Shown here one piece after another: positions 8,444-17,906 of a stretch of DNA of 64,000 bases (position 1 is its first letter; every line of letters starts with the position of its first letter). Position numbers and translations under genes: made by a program. Under the pieces are notes generated by a model, which was not told the DNA's origin, did no database searches, and saw only the letters and a program-made list of their open reading frames with translations. The DNA comes from Rufibacter radiotolerans (lineage in GTDB: Bacteria > Bacteroidota > Bacteroidia > Cytophagales > Hymenobacteraceae), in contig NZ_CP010777.1 of assembly GCF_001078055.1 (NCBI RefSeq), positions 2,502,408-2,566,407 of the forward strand. The letters run 5' to 3'.

Positions 8444-9136
8444 ATGAGTTGGTTCTCTAAAACGTTATCCAGTAGTATAGGCCGAAAGTTTCTGGTGGCC
8501 ATCACTGGTCTGTTTCTCATCTCCTTTTTGGTGGTACACCTGGTGGGTAACCTCCAGTTGTTCAAAGATGACGGAGGTAATGCGTTTAACGTCTATTCGC
8601 ATTTCATGGGCACAAACCCCATCATCCGGACTATGGAATTTGTGCTGGTGGCAGGCTTCCTGCTCCATATCTATGAGGCCCTGGTGCTTACTCGCCGCAA
8701 CCAAAGCGTACGGCCGGTAGCCTATGCCTATAACCGTCCTCAGGACAACAGTAACTGGTCTTCCCGCAACATGGGTTTACTGGGTACCGTGATCCTGGTG
8801 TTTTTGATCATCCACCTTTGGAATTTCTTTGTGCCGGCCCGTTTTGGCGGCTTAGAAGGAGTGGTGGTAGACAATGTGCACTATGATAACCTTTACCAGA
8901 AAGTAGTGCAGTCTTTCCACATCTGGTGGTATGTCCTGATCTATGTGCTGGCCCAGATTGCCTTAGGGTACCACTTGTACCACGGGTTCCAGAGCGCCTT
9001 CCAGACCCTGGGCTTAAACCATAAGAAATACACGCCGGCCATTCAAATGTTCGGGGCTTTCTTCTCTGTGGTGGTGCCTGCTGTTTTTGCCGCCATGCCT
9101 CTGTATTTTTTCATCAAAGACGTTGTTTTGTCATAA
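8444..9136 (+). CDS. sdhC: Succinate dehydrogenase cytochrome b subunit
   Basis: Membrane anchor of complex II / fumarate reductase, carrying heme and the quinone site. The 230 residues have five hydrophobic segments with His residues placed as in the single-chain, di-heme type anchor of Bacteroidota (for example FLISFLVVHLVGN, LLHIYEAL and IIHLWNFF). Succinate oxidation passes electrons to menaquinone here. The sdhA gene begins 9 bp after the stop, and a good promoter precedes this gene, so sdhCAB form one operon. Confidence 0.95.
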   Translation: MSWFSKTLSSSIGRKFLVAITGLFLISFLVVHLVGNLQLFKDDGGNAFNVYSHFMGTNPIIRTMEFVLVAGFLLHIYEALVLTRRNQSVRPVAYAYNRPQDNSNWSSRNMGLLGTVILVFLIIHLWNFFVPARFGGLEGVVVDNVHYDNLYQKVVQSFHIWWYVLIYVLAQIALGYHLYHGFQSAFQTLGLNHKKYTPAIQMFGAFFSVVVPAVFAAMPLYFFIKDVVLS

Positions 9137-9145
9137 GCGAACGGT

Positions 9146-11059
9146 ATGATTCTAGATTCCAAGATTCCTGAAGGGCCATTGGCCGATAAATGGGAAAAGC
9201 ATAAATTCAATGTGAAGCTGGTAAACCCGGCCAACAAACGTAAATACGATGTCATTGTAGTGGGAACCGGTCTGGCCGGGGCTTCCGCTGCCGCCACCTT
9301 AGCCGAGTTGGGCTATAACGTAAAGGCCTTCTGCTACCAGGACAGCCCACGCCGCGCGCACTCCATTGCAGCCCAGGGGGGTATCAATGCCGCCAAAAAC
9401 TACCAGAACGACGGTGACAGCGTGTACCGCCTTTTCTATGACACCATTAAAGGTGGTGACTACCGCGCCCGCGAAGCCAACGTGTACCGTCTGGCGCAAG
9501 TGAGCGTGAACATCATTGACCAATGCGTGGCGCAAGGCGTTCCCTTCGCCCGCGAGTACGGCGGACTACTGGCCAACCGCTCCTTCGGGGGTGCTCAGGT
9601 AAGCCGGACCTTCTACGCCCGGGGCCAAACCGGCCAGCAGCTGTTGCTGGGTGCCTACTCTGCCCTTAACCGTCAGATTGCCTACGGGAAAGTGAAGATG
9701 TACCCGCGTACCGAGATGCTGGACCTGGTTATGGTAGACGGCAAAGCCCGCGGTATTGTCACGCGTCACCTGGTGACCGGTAAAATTGAGTCACACAGCG
9801 CCCACGCCGTGATTCTGGCTACTGGTGGCTATGGTAACGTGTTCTACCTTTCCACCAACGCCATGGGCTCCAACACCACGGCTATCTGGCGTGCCCACAA
9901 GAAAGGCGCCTTGTTCGCCAACCCATGCTTCACCCAAATTCACCCAACCTGTATCCCGGTTTCCGGCGACTACCAGTCTAAGCTGACGCTGATGTCTGAG
10001 TCCCTGAGGAACGACGGACGCGTATGGGTTCCTAAGGCAGTAGGTGATAACCGTGCCCCGGGAGACATTCCGGAAGAGGAGCGTGATTACTTCCTGGAGC
10101 GCAAATACCCTTCCTTCGGTAACCTGGTGCCCCGCGACGTGGCTTCCCGTAACGCCAAACTGGCCTGCGACGAAGGACGTGGCGTAGGAACCACCAAACT
10201 GGCCGTGTACCTTGATTTTGCCGATGCCATTAAGCGTGACGGTTTAGACAAGGTGAGCCAGAAATACGGTAACCTTTTTGAGATGTATGAGAAGATCACG
10301 GGTGAGAACCCGTATGAATCTCCAATGCGCATTTACCCGGCCGTGCACTACACTATGGGTGGCCTTTGGGTAGATTACAACCTCATGACCACCATCCCGG
10401 GGCTTTACGCCACCGGCGAGTGTAACTTCTCTGACCACGGCGCCAACCGTTTAGGGGCTTCTGCTTTGATGCAAGGTCTGGCCGACGGCTACTTCGTGAT
10501 CCCTTATACCATTGGTGATTACCTGGCACAGATCCCTGCCAGCCGCGTAGAAACCAGCCACCCAGCCTTTAAGGAGTCTGAGGCTGCCGTGAAGGCCGAT
10601 GTGGACCGCTTGCTTAATATCAAAGGCACCAGAACCGTTGATGATTTCCACAAGGCCCTTGGCCACCTCATGTGGGATTACTGCGGCATGGCCCGTAACG
10701 CCGAAGGCCTCCAGTACGCCAAGCAGGAGATCAGAAAACTGCGCGACGCCTTCTGGAATGACGTGAAGATTTTGGGTACCAACGAGGAGCTGAACGTAAC
10801 CCTGGAGAAAGCCGGCCGCGTGGCCGACTTCCTGGAACTGGGCGAACTGATGGTAGATGATGCCTTGAACCGCAACGAGTCCTGCGGAGGTCACTTCCGG
10901 GAGGAGTACCAGACCCCAGAGAACGAAGCGCTGCGTGATGACGAGAACTACACCTACGTAGCCGCCTGGGAGTACACCGGTCCTAACGAACAGCCAACCC
11001 TACACAAGGAAGAGCTGAAGTTTGAGAACGTGAAGCTGACACAACGCAGCTATAAGTAA
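9146..11059 (+). CDS. sdhA: Succinate dehydrogenase/fumarate reductase flavoprotein subunit
   Basis: Catalytic subunit that oxidises succinate with covalently bound FAD. The 637 residues show the FAD-binding motif [19 protein letters not shown] near residue 35, the flavin-linking stretch [11 protein letters not shown] near 72-82, the active-site block [14 protein letters not shown] and GLYATGECN...[13 protein letters not shown] near the end of the FAD domain. Length is normal for the Bacteroidota/epsilon-type enzyme. An AT-rich inverted-repeat spacer of 105 bp separates it from sdhB, much longer than the 9 bp before it. Confidence 0.97.
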   Translation: MILDSKIPEGPLADKWEKHKFNVKLVNPANKRKYDVIVVGTGLAGASAAATLAELGYNVKAFCYQDSPRRAHSIAAQGGINAAKNYQNDGDSVYRLFYDTIKGGDYRAREANVYRLAQVSVNIIDQCVAQGVPFAREYGGLLANRSFGGAQVSRTFYARGQTGQQLLLGAYSALNRQIAYGKVKMYPRTEMLDLVMVDGKARGIVTRHLVTGKIESHSAHAVILATGGYGNVFYLSTNAMGSNTTAIWRAHKKGALFANPCFTQIHPTCIPVSGDYQSKLTLMSESLRNDGRVWVPKAVGDNRAPGDIPEEERDYFLERKYPSFGNLVPRDVASRNAKLACDEGRGVGTTKLAVYLDFADAIKRDGLDKVSQKYGNLFEMYEKITGENPYESPMRIYPAVHYTMGGLWVDYNLMTTIPGLYATGECNFSDHGANRLGASALMQGLADGYFVIPYTIGDYLAQIPASRVETSHPAFKESEAAVKADVDRLLNIKGTRTVDDFHKALGHLMWDYCGMARNAEGLQYAKQEIRKLRDAFWNDVKILGTNEELNVTLEKAGRVADFLELGELMVDDALNRNESCGGHFREEYQTPENEALRDDENYTYVAAWEYTGPNEQPTLHKEELKFENVKLTQRSYK

Positions 11060-11063
11060 TGAA

Positions 11064-11155
11064 TAATTAAGAATTGGGAATTAAGAATGGAGGCAGATCC
11101 TGTAACTGGAGCCTCTTTCACTAATTCCTAATTCTACATTCTTAATTCTTAATTA
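11064..11155. repeat. AT-rich inverted repeat between sdhA and sdhB
   Basis: The left arm TAATTAAGAATTGGGAATTA (11064-11083) and the right arm of the type ATTCTTAATTCTTAATTA (11138-11155) are imperfect complements, with an inner GAGGC/GCCTC stem. The RNA could fold into one long hairpin between the two coding regions. A related sequence follows the SAM hydrolase gene (47361-47534). Confidence 0.75.
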
Positions 11156-11164
11156 GAAAAAGAG

Positions 11165-11947
11165 ATGGCTGGTAATAATCCTAACAGCAAACCAATGAAC
11201 CTGACGCTGAAAGTGTGGAGACAGAAAAACTCCCAGGCGGCCGGTAAGCTGGAAACATACCAAGTAAAAGATATCTCCCCAGAAATGTCGTTTCTGGAGA
11301 TGATGGACGTGCTCAATGAGGGGTTGCTCCTCAGCGGCATTGACCCTGTGGCCTTTGACCATGACTGCCGCGAGGGTATCTGCGGAATGTGCAGCCTTTA
11401 CATTAACGGCAGGGCCCACGGGCCGGAGCGTGGCACCACCACCTGCCAGTTGCACATGCGCAAATTCTCAGACGGGGATACCATCACCATTGAGCCCTGG
11501 AGAGCGGGCCCGTTCCCGGTTCTGAAAGACCTTTGCACTGACCGTTCTGCCCTGGACCGTATCCAGCAGGCCGGGGGGTACATCTCCATTAACACCGGTG
11601 GGGTACCAGATGCCAACGTGATTCCTATTCCTAAGTCTATTGCAGACAAAGCGTTTGACGCGGCTACCTGTATTGGTTGTGGCGCCTGCGTGGCGGCCTG
11701 TAAGAACGGTTCTGCTATGCTATTCACCTCGGCTAAGGTATCCCAGCTGGCCCTGTTACCACAGGGTAAGGTAGAACGCAAGACACGCGTAGAGAACATG
11801 GTGGCCCAGATGGACATTGAAGGCTTTGGCGCCTGCTCCAACATTGGATCCTGCGCGGCAGAATGCCCGGTAGGTATCTCCCTGGAGAATATTGCCATGC
11901 TCAACCGTGAATACTACGCTGCTTCTTTCACGTCTGAGAACGTTTAA
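11165..11947 (+). CDS. sdhB: Succinate dehydrogenase/fumarate reductase iron-sulfur subunit
   Basis: Electron-transfer subunit between SdhA and SdhC. The 260 residues show the plant-type [2Fe-2S] motif CREGICGMC, then the ferredoxin-like clusters [14 protein letters not shown] and [13 protein letters not shown]. Third gene of the sdhCAB operon. It is followed by a strong terminator (11969-11999) that directly abuts palindromic repeat copy 4. Confidence 0.97.
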   Translation: MAGNNPNSKPMNLTLKVWRQKNSQAAGKLETYQVKDISPEMSFLEMMDVLNEGLLLSGIDPVAFDHDCREGICGMCSLYINGRAHGPERGTTTCQLHMRKFSDGDTITIEPWRAGPFPVLKDLCTDRSALDRIQQAGGYISINTGGVPDANVIPIPKSIADKAFDAATCIGCGACVAACKNGSAMLFTSAKVSQLALLPQGKVERKTRVENMVAQMDIEGFGACSNIGSCAAECPVGISLENIAMLNREYYAASFTSENV

Positions 11948-11968
11948 AAAACGGTAGCACCCATAAGC

Positions 11969-11999
11969 AAAAGGCGAAGCTTTAACGGCTTCGCCTTTT
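11969..11999 (+). terminator. Rho-independent terminator after sdhB
   Basis: AAAAGGCGAAGC, a loop of seven bases, then GCTTCGCCTTTT: a 12-bp perfect stem ending in a T-run, 21 nt after the sdhB stop. Confidence 0.9.
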
Positions 12000-12039
12000 C
12001 TGTTTTAAGCCTGTTTTCAGGAAAACAGGCTTAAAACAG
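12000..12039. repeat. Palindromic repeat copy 4 (19-bp perfect arms)
   Basis: CTGTTTTAAGCCTGTTTTC, AG, then its exact reverse complement. The AAGCC/GGCTT variant keeps full pairing. It directly follows the sdhB terminator. Confidence 0.93.
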
Positions 12040-12134
12040 CCTTACCCCAATTCAACTTTGCTCCGTTTCTACGGAATAAAATTAGGCGTAACTTTAGCGC
12101 TTCCCTTTGGTTATACAAGCATACCTTGTAGTTC

Positions 12135-12659
12135 ATGATTCTGATTATATCCGGTACCAACCGCCCCGACTCCATCACCCTGCAAATAGCCAGGCTTTAC
12201 CAAGAGATGCTAGCTGCCCACGGACAGGCTTCTGAACTACTGGACTTGCAGGACCTTCCCCTGGACTTCGCCTCTCCTTCGCTCTATAAAAGTGAGCTGT
12301 ATTCTCAGGCGTTCCTGGACCTGCGCCGGCAAGTAGTCACCGCCGCTAAGATTGTGTTCATTGTGCCGGAGTATAACTGCTCCTACCCCGGCGTGTTGAA
12401 GGCCTTCATTGACGGCTTGGAATACCCAGATGCCCTGCGCCGGAAGAAGGGAGCCTTGGTGGGGCTATCTACTGGCAGCCAGGGCGGCAATATTGCCCTC
12501 AGCCACCTCACCGACGTCCTGAATTACTGCGGGCTTCATGTGCTGGCCCAGAAGCCCCGCCTGCCCTTCATTCACAAGCATCTGCAAAATGGACAGTTCA
12601 CCAACCCGCTTTACCACCAACTCCTGGAAGAACAGATAGCTGAATTCATCACTTTCTAG
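12135..12659 (+). CDS. NADPH-dependent FMN reductase family protein
   Basis: Small flavodoxin-fold oxidoreductase of 174 residues. It begins with ILIISGTNRPDSITLQIA, the FMN-phosphate loop, and carries PEYNCSYPGVLKAFIDGLE (about 78-96) and the GALVGLSTGSQGG loop, as in ArsH/quinone-reductase-like NADPH:FMN reductases. It is likely a cytosolic quinone or flavin reductase; the substrate is unknown. It stands alone, convergent with ftsZ, with a shared terminator between them. Confidence 0.9.
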   Translation: MILIISGTNRPDSITLQIARLYQEMLAAHGQASELLDLQDLPLDFASPSLYKSELYSQAFLDLRRQVVTAAKIVFIVPEYNCSYPGVLKAFIDGLEYPDALRRKKGALVGLSTGSQGGNIALSHLTDVLNYCGLHVLAQKPRLPFIHKHLQNGQFTNPLYHQLLEEQIAEFITF

Positions 12660-12720
12660 CCTTTCTACCAGGCTTCTGGTGTCGCCGCCCTTAAGTGGTT
12701 TCCTCCTTGCAATACCAATG

Positions 12721-12758
12721 CGTTTTAAGGCCGTTTTCCTGAAAACGGGCCCAAAAGG
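12721..12758. repeat. Palindromic repeat copy 5
   Basis: CGTTTTAAGGCCGTTTTC, CT, GAAAACGGGCCCAAAAGG. Arms pair with a few mismatches. Between the convergent flavin reductase and ftsZ genes. Confidence 0.85.
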
Positions 12759-12816
12759 GAAATAACCCTCTGCCTCATAGGAATTCCTATCCATTGCTTT
12801 GCGGTCAAAAACATCC

Positions 12817-12861
12817 AAAAAAGAAGCCCTGAAACGTTTTGCGTTTCAGGGCTTCTTTTTA
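12817..12861. terminator. Bidirectional terminator between the flavin reductase gene and ftsZ
   Basis: AAAAGAAGCCCTGAAACG and its complement form a stem of about 20 bp with a five-base loop (TTTTG), with A-rich and T-rich flanks on the two sides. It works on paper for both convergent genes and closes the dcw operon. Confidence 0.9.
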
Positions 12862-12880
12862 TAAAACAGGGCTAAAGCGC

Positions 12881-14386
12881 CTAGTCTACATTGTCATGCA
12901 AAAAGCGGTTATCGCCTAGCAGTTCGTTGTCATCGTTGAGGTTAAAGCGGGAAATCTGCTGCTCTGCGGAAGGCACCACGTTCTCCAGTTGCACGTTTCT
13001 TCTCAGATAGGCAGGTACCTCCAGCTTCTCTTTGATGGCGGCATCGGTGTTGGTGTCCAGGCTTAATCTGCGCAGGCGCTCGCGGCGCTCGTTGATTTTG
13101 TTCTGAGACGCCTCGCTTACTTCCTGAACTGCGGCCACCTCTACTACCTCTTCTTCAAAGGAGGGGGTGAACAGTTCACTGGTAGAATCAAGGTCAAAGA
13201 TGATTTTGTTTTCGGTTACCGGGGCTGGCTTGCGCACTGGCTCATTGGCCACTAGCTGGGTAGCAGATACCGGTGGGGTAACAGAGAAGGTAGTAGGGGC
13301 AACGGGGGCTACAGGCTCAGCAGCATACTCTCTCACGGCCTGAGGCGCAGTGGCACCTACTACCGGTCCTCCCGCCTCAAAAGTCTTTTTTGGGGCCGGA
13401 AGGCTAACCATTTCACGGGCAAACCCGGTAGCAATGACCGTTACTCTAATGCTGGCACCCAAGGTAGAATCAATACCATGGCCAAAGATCACCTCAGAGT
13501 CATCACCGGCTTTTTCCTGGATGTAGTCAGTGATCTCCGTCAGCTCATCCATCTCCAGTTCGGCCTGGTCACCAGACATAATGGAAAGAAGGATTTTCTG
13601 GGCACCGTGTATATCAGTGTTGTTGAGCAACGGCGAGGAAAGGGATTCCTCGGCGGCACGAAGGGCGCGATTCTCGCCTTCAGTGATGGCAGAACCCATC
13701 ACGGCGGCACCGGAGTCTTTCATGACCGTTTTCACATCTTCAAAGTCCACGTTCACCTCAGAAGTCACCGTAATGATCTCGGCGATACTTTTGGCGGCGG
13801 TGGTTAACACGTTATCTGCTTTGGCAAACGCTGCTCTGATTGGCAGGTTCCCGAACATCTCGCGCAGTTTATCATTGAGGATCACCAGCACGGTGTCACA
13901 GTTCTCGCTCAGTTCTTTGATACCGTTGTCAGCGGCGGTACGCTTCTTTCTGCCCTCAAAGGCAAAAGGGGCGGTCACAATACCAACGGTTAAGATATCA
14001 AGCTCTTTGGCTACTTTGGCAATTACCGGGGCAGCACCGGTTCCGGTTCCCCCGCCCATACCTGCGGTGATGAACACCATCTTGGTATGCGCGCCCAGCA
14101 ATTCTCTTATCTCTTCTTTGCTTTCCAGGGCAGCCTGCTTGCCACGCTCAGGATTGGCCCCGGCACCCAGACCTTCGGTGAGGGTAGTTCCAATCTGAAG
14201 TTTATTGGGCACACTGCTGCTTTTCAACGCCTGCTCATCAGTATTACATACCACGAACTCCACGTCCTTAATGCCTTGATTGAACATGTGGTTCACAGCA
14301 TTGCTTCCCCCTCCGCCAACACCAATCACCTTAATGATTGACTTGGAGTGCGATGGCACATCAAACTTGTACGATGAAAAACTCAT
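12881..14386 (-). CDS. ftsZ: Cell division protein FtsZ
   Basis: Tubulin-like GTPase that forms the division ring. The 501 residues contain IGVGGGGSNAVNHM (21-34), the tubulin signature GGGTGTG (111-117) and the T7-loop region VDFEDVKTVM. A long Pro/Ala/Val-rich linker follows from about 330. The usual membrane-protein-binding peptide appears as VPAYLRR at about 457-463, not at the very end; 38 more residues ending RFLHDNVD follow. Last gene of the dcw operon, 25 bp after ftsA. Confidence 0.97.
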   Translation of the reverse strand: MSFSSYKFDVPSHSKSIIKVIGVGGGGSNAVNHMFNQGIKDVEFVVCNTDEQALKSSSVPNKLQIGTTLTEGLGAGANPERGKQAALESKEEIRELLGAHTKMVFITAGMGGGTGTGAAPVIAKVAKELDILTVGIVTAPFAFEGRKKRTAADNGIKELSENCDTVLVILNDKLREMFGNLPIRAAFAKADNVLTTAAKSIAEIITVTSEVNVDFEDVKTVMKDSGAAVMGSAITEGENRALRAAEESLSSPLLNNTDIHGAQKILLSIMSGDQAELEMDELTEITDYIQEKAGDDSEVIFGHGIDSTLGASIRVTVIATGFAREMVSLPAPKKTFEAGGPVVGATAPQAVREYAAEPVAPVAPTTFSVTPPVSATQLVANEPVRKPAPVTENKIIFDLDSTSELFTPSFEEEVVEVAAVQEVSEASQNKINERRERLRRLSLDTNTDAAIKEKLEVPAYLRRNVQLENVVPSAEQQISRFNLNDDNELLGDNRFLHDNVD

Positions 14387-14411
14387 GTTATCTCTCCTGA
14401 AAATTTACGCG

Positions 14412-15740
14412 TTAATAGTTTTGTTGCTTATCGTCAAAATCATCAATAAGCATACTCTTGGTCCGGTCTAAGATCTTGGAAAAGAAGCCGGGGCCGCTAT
14501 TTGATTTCTGAACTGGTCTTATCTCGTTGACAATCTTGTTACCGGTACTGTTAGCCATCTCGGTGTAGCGGTTCACGCGCTCATCAAGCGCCTGGTAACC
14601 AGCCAATACAAGACCAACGGTGGTAGCATACATTGGGCTCTTCACTGAGTCAATCTTGCTTTTGCCTAAGTGCTCATTGGGGTAACCAATGCGGGCATCC
14701 AGTCCAGTAAGGTACTCTACCAATTGCACCAGGTTCTGCAGTTGGGCACCGCCTCCGGTGATCACCACGCCTGCCGCCAGTTGGTTGGCATACCCGCTTC
14801 TAACAATTTCTGAGTAAACGAGTTCAACAATTTCCTCCATTCTCGCTTCTATAATATAAGCAAGGTTTTTCAAGGAAATTTCTTTGGGAGTCCGGTCTCT
14901 AAGGCCCGGGATTGAAACGATCTCATTCTCAGAGGCTTCGTCGGCGATGGCTTTGCCAAAGCGCACTTTGAGCTGCTCAGCCTGGTTCTGCATGACCATG
15001 CAACCCTGCTTGATATCTGAGGTGATGATGTTACCGCCAAACGGAAGCACCGCGGTATGACGGATGATGTTGTCTTTGAAGATAGCCAGGTCAGTAGTAC
15101 CGCCTCCAATGTCAATCAGGGCCACACCGGCTTCCCGCTCCTCTTCGCTCAACACAGACATACAAGATGCCAGGGGCTCCAGTATAAGCTGGTCAATCTC
15201 TAAACCGGCCCGGCTGATGCACTTGGTGATGTTGTTTACTGCGTTAGACTGGGCGGTGATGATGTGGAAGTTCCCCTCCAAACGAACGCCAGACATGCCA
15301 ACCGGGTCCATGATGCCATCTTCGTAATCCACCTTGTAGTCCTGGGGCATTACATGGATGATCTCACTGCCAGGTGGGGTCACCAGACGGTACATGTCAT
15401 TGGTAAGACGGTTCACGTCCTCAACGGTGATCTCGCTGTCCAGTGATGTGCGGGTGATACTGCCGTTGTGTTGCAGACTTTTGATGTGCTGCCCGGCAAT
15501 ACCTACGTTCACGACCTTAATGTCAATACCAGATTGCTCTTCTGCCTGCTTTATCGCTTTACGGATGGCTTCAACGGTTTTGTCAATGTTGCTCACCATG
15601 CCACGCACTACGCCTTCAGAAACCGCTTTCCCCAAGCCCAGGATCTCCAGCTTGCCGTACTCGTTTTTCCTCCCTACCAGCGCGCAAATTTTGGTTGTTC
15701 CAATGTCTAAGCCTACAACTATTTTGTCGTTCTGCGTCAT
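14412..15740 (-). CDS. ftsA: Cell division protein FtsA
   Basis: Actin-like ATPase that anchors FtsZ to the membrane and recruits later division proteins. The 442 residues show the phosphate-1 loop VVGLDIGTTKICALVG near the start, the phosphate-2 region VALIDIGGGTTDLAIF and the adenosine motif VVITGGGAQL. The C-terminus ends with a putative amphipathic helix (GFFSKILDRTKSMLID) before an acidic tail, consistent with membrane attachment. It starts 8 bp after ftsQ and precedes ftsZ. Confidence 0.96.
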   Translation of the reverse strand: MTQNDKIVVGLDIGTTKICALVGRKNEYGKLEILGLGKAVSEGVVRGMVSNIDKTVEAIRKAIKQAEEQSGIDIKVVNVGIAGQHIKSLQHNGSITRTSLDSEITVEDVNRLTNDMYRLVTPPGSEIIHVMPQDYKVDYEDGIMDPVGMSGVRLEGNFHIITAQSNAVNNITKCISRAGLEIDQLILEPLASCMSVLSEEEREAGVALIDIGGGTTDLAIFKDNIIRHTAVLPFGGNIITSDIKQGCMVMQNQAEQLKVRFGKAIADEASENEIVSIPGLRDRTPKEISLKNLAYIIEARMEEIVELVYSEIVRSGYANQLAAGVVITGGGAQLQNLVQLVEYLTGLDARIGYPNEHLGKSKIDSVKSPMYATTVGLVLAGYQALDERVNRYTEMANSTGNKIVNEIRPVQKSNSGPGFFSKILDRTKSMLIDDFDDKQQNY

Positions 15741-15748
15741 ATTGTTGT

Positions 15749-16510
15749 CTATTCACAAATAATCTGATCCTTGTATTCGATATTTAATCGACTATACTTC
15801 TCCCACCCCACTACCGGCATTACCTCTTTGTAGAAGATGAAAAGCCTTTTGAATTTCTCCTCTACCTGCACCGGTTTCCCAAACTCTATCCGCTGGTCCC
15901 CAACCTGCGTCAGAAAACTTACTTTCCCTTTTGGGTCAATGTCCATGTGCGCCAGTTGCGCGTTCCAGAACGGGTCCTTCTCAATGTACTTCAGCAGAGA
16001 CAGATACGCCATCCCTACGGAGTCCTGGAAAAATGACCCTTCACCGGCAGTCGTCGCCGCGGAAACGGTCACCGGAAGAACGTGCGCTGTGTACAAAGAT
16101 GACAAGGGCAGTTGATTGCCTTCTTCATCCAGGTACACATCTTTCTTCGAGCTCAGGAGACGCGCAATGGGCCGGTTTTGCTGGATGGTCACGTTGATAT
16201 TGCCCTCCAAGTCTCGAGAGACTTCCGCCTGCCTTACAAATTTATGCGATTTAATCCGCATTTCCAGCCGCTTGAGGTCAATCTCCTCTTTTTTCCTACC
16301 GGTCAAAGGCTGGGCCCCATTTTTGGTAAGCAGAGCAGTTACTTCCGATGCACTAAGAAAGTAATTGTTATACTCATTATCAATTTTAATATTGACTTTT
16401 TTACATATTTTACCTTCTTGCCTCGCTTTGGAAAATCCTGCCAGAAAAATAAACCCTGAAAGGCAAAAAAGCGCGAAAAGAAGGGCCTTTACTTTCCTAT
16501 TCCAATACAT
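15749..16510 (-). CDS. ftsQ: Cell division protein FtsQ/DivIB
   Basis: Single-pass membrane protein of the divisome. Residues 8-28 form the membrane segment (ALLFALFCLSGFIFLAGF), followed by a periplasmic part with a POTRA-like section (VNIKIDNEYNNYFLSASEV...) of low sequence conservation. The call rests partly on position between murC and ftsA. The start overlaps the murC end by 14 bp. At 253 residues it is of normal size. Confidence 0.88.
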   Translation of the reverse strand: MYWNRKVKALLFALFCLSGFIFLAGFSKARQEGKICKKVNIKIDNEYNNYFLSASEVTALLTKNGAQPLTGRKKEEIDLKRLEMRIKSHKFVRQAEVSRDLEGNINVTIQQNRPIARLLSSKKDVYLDEEGNQLPLSSLYTAHVLPVTVSAATTAGEGSFFQDSVGMAYLSLLKYIEKDPFWNAQLAHMDIDPKGKVSFLTQVGDQRIEFGKPVQVEEKFKRLFIFYKEVMPVVGWEKYSRLNIEYKDQIICE

Positions 16511-17906
16511 GCGCCTTCTCCTCCAACAGTTTTTTAATACCGGGTACCAATATATCTATATCGCCAGCCCCTATGGTGGCCAACACATTAAAATCCAAGT
16601 CTTTGCCTAACGCTTCCAACACTTGGTCACGGTCTATCATCTTTTTGTTTTCAACTTGTAATTTGTCAAAAATCAACTGGGCCGTCACCCCTTCTATGGG
16701 CAACTCCCTGGCCGGATAGATATCCAACAGCCAAACCTCATCTGCCAGGCTCAGGCTTTGGGCAAATCCCTCTACAAAATCACGGGTGCGGGTAAATAAA
16801 TGGGGTTGAAAAATTGCTCTGATAAACTTGCCGGGGTAAAGCGCCCTCACCGAATTCAGGAAAGCTTCTATCTCCCGGGGGTGGTGCGCATAATCGTCTA
16901 AATATACCCTTTTTTCCGACACATATACCTTTTCAAACCGCCTTTTTACGCCCGTATAAGCCGCAATTCCAGAATGAATTTTTTCAACCGGGACCCCCAC
17001 CAAGGAAACTGCCTGCGCGGCCGCCAAAGCGTTCTCAACGTTGTGGAAACCCGGCACCTGCAAAGTGGTTTCAGGGAGTAGTAAGTTCCTGCCTTTGGCT
17101 GAAAATTTCATGGCGCCATCGGCAATTCTTACCTCGGTAGCACATAGTTCCTCATCCTCAAGCCCATAGCGAATTACCGTAACCGAAGGGTCTGCCGCCG
17201 CGGCAATGCTTTGGTCGGCGGTATGGTTGAGCAGCAGGTAACCGTGGGGCTTGATCTGCCGCACAAACTGCCGGAACGACTCCACCAATGCCTCCTTGGC
17301 CCCGTAAATATCCAGGTGATCTGGGTCAGTGGAGGTAATCACCGCTATGTCTGGGTACAGCGTCAGGAAGGACCGGTCATACTCATCTGCCTCTACCACC
17401 GCCAGCGCACGCTCTTCCTTTTGGTTAGGCAACAGCAGGTTGGAGCCCAGGTCGGTGGAGATGCCACCTAGGAAGGCCGAGGTGGAAACGCCGGCGTGGT
17501 GCAACAGGTGCGCCACCATGGATGAGGTGGTGGTTTTCCCGTGGGTACCGGCCACCGCCACCAGATATTGGTCCTTTGTAAGCAGCCCCAGCACCTGGGA
17601 GCGTTTCATAATGGTGTAGCCCTCCTCCTCCAGGTATTGCCGCTCTGCATGCGTAGCGGGCACGGCCGGGGTCAGCACCACCAGCGTTTCCTGCCTGTTT
17701 TTCCTAAAAGAGGCAGGAATCAGATCTACGCTATCCTCAAAATGAATCTGGGCTCCCTCCTCCCCTAGCTTCTGGGTAAGGGGCGTGGGCGTCTTGTCAT
17801 AGCCAGCCACGGCAAAACCCTTGGCCAGAAACCAGCGGGCCAGCGCGCTCATGCCAATCCCGCCTATGCCCAGGAAGTAGATATGCTTGTATTGGTGCAG
17901 GTTCAT
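16497..17906 (-). CDS. murC: UDP-N-acetylmuramate-L-alanine ligase
   Basis: Adds the first L-alanine to UDP-MurNAc in the cytosol. The 469 residues begin with IYFLGIGGIGMSALARW (UDP-binding loop) and contain the ATP loop AVAGTHGKTTTSSM, the His-rich DDYAHHPREIEAFL and FQPHLFTRT motifs of the Mur ligase family. Start overlaps the murG stop by 4 bp and the end overlaps ftsQ by 14 bp, so translation is coupled. Confidence 0.97.
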   Translation of the reverse strand: MNLHQYKHIYFLGIGGIGMSALARWFLAKGFAVAGYDKTPTPLTQKLGEEGAQIHFEDSVDLIPASFRKNRQETLVVLTPAVPATHAERQYLEEEGYTIMKRSQVLGLLTKDQYLVAVAGTHGKTTTSSMVAHLLHHAGVSTSAFLGGISTDLGSNLLLPNQKEERALAVVEADEYDRSFLTLYPDIAVITSTDPDHLDIYGAKEALVESFRQFVRQIKPHGYLLLNHTADQSIAAAADPSVTVIRYGLEDEELCATEVRIADGAMKFSAKGRNLLLPETTLQVPGFHNVENALAAAQAVSLVGVPVEKIHSGIAAYTGVKRRFEKVYVSEKRVYLDDYAHHPREIEAFLNSVRALYPGKFIRAIFQPHLFTRTRDFVEGFAQSLSLADEVWLLDIYPARELPIEGVTAQLIFDKLQVENKKMIDRDQVLEALGKDLDFNVLATIGAGDIDILVPGIKKLLEEKAHVLE

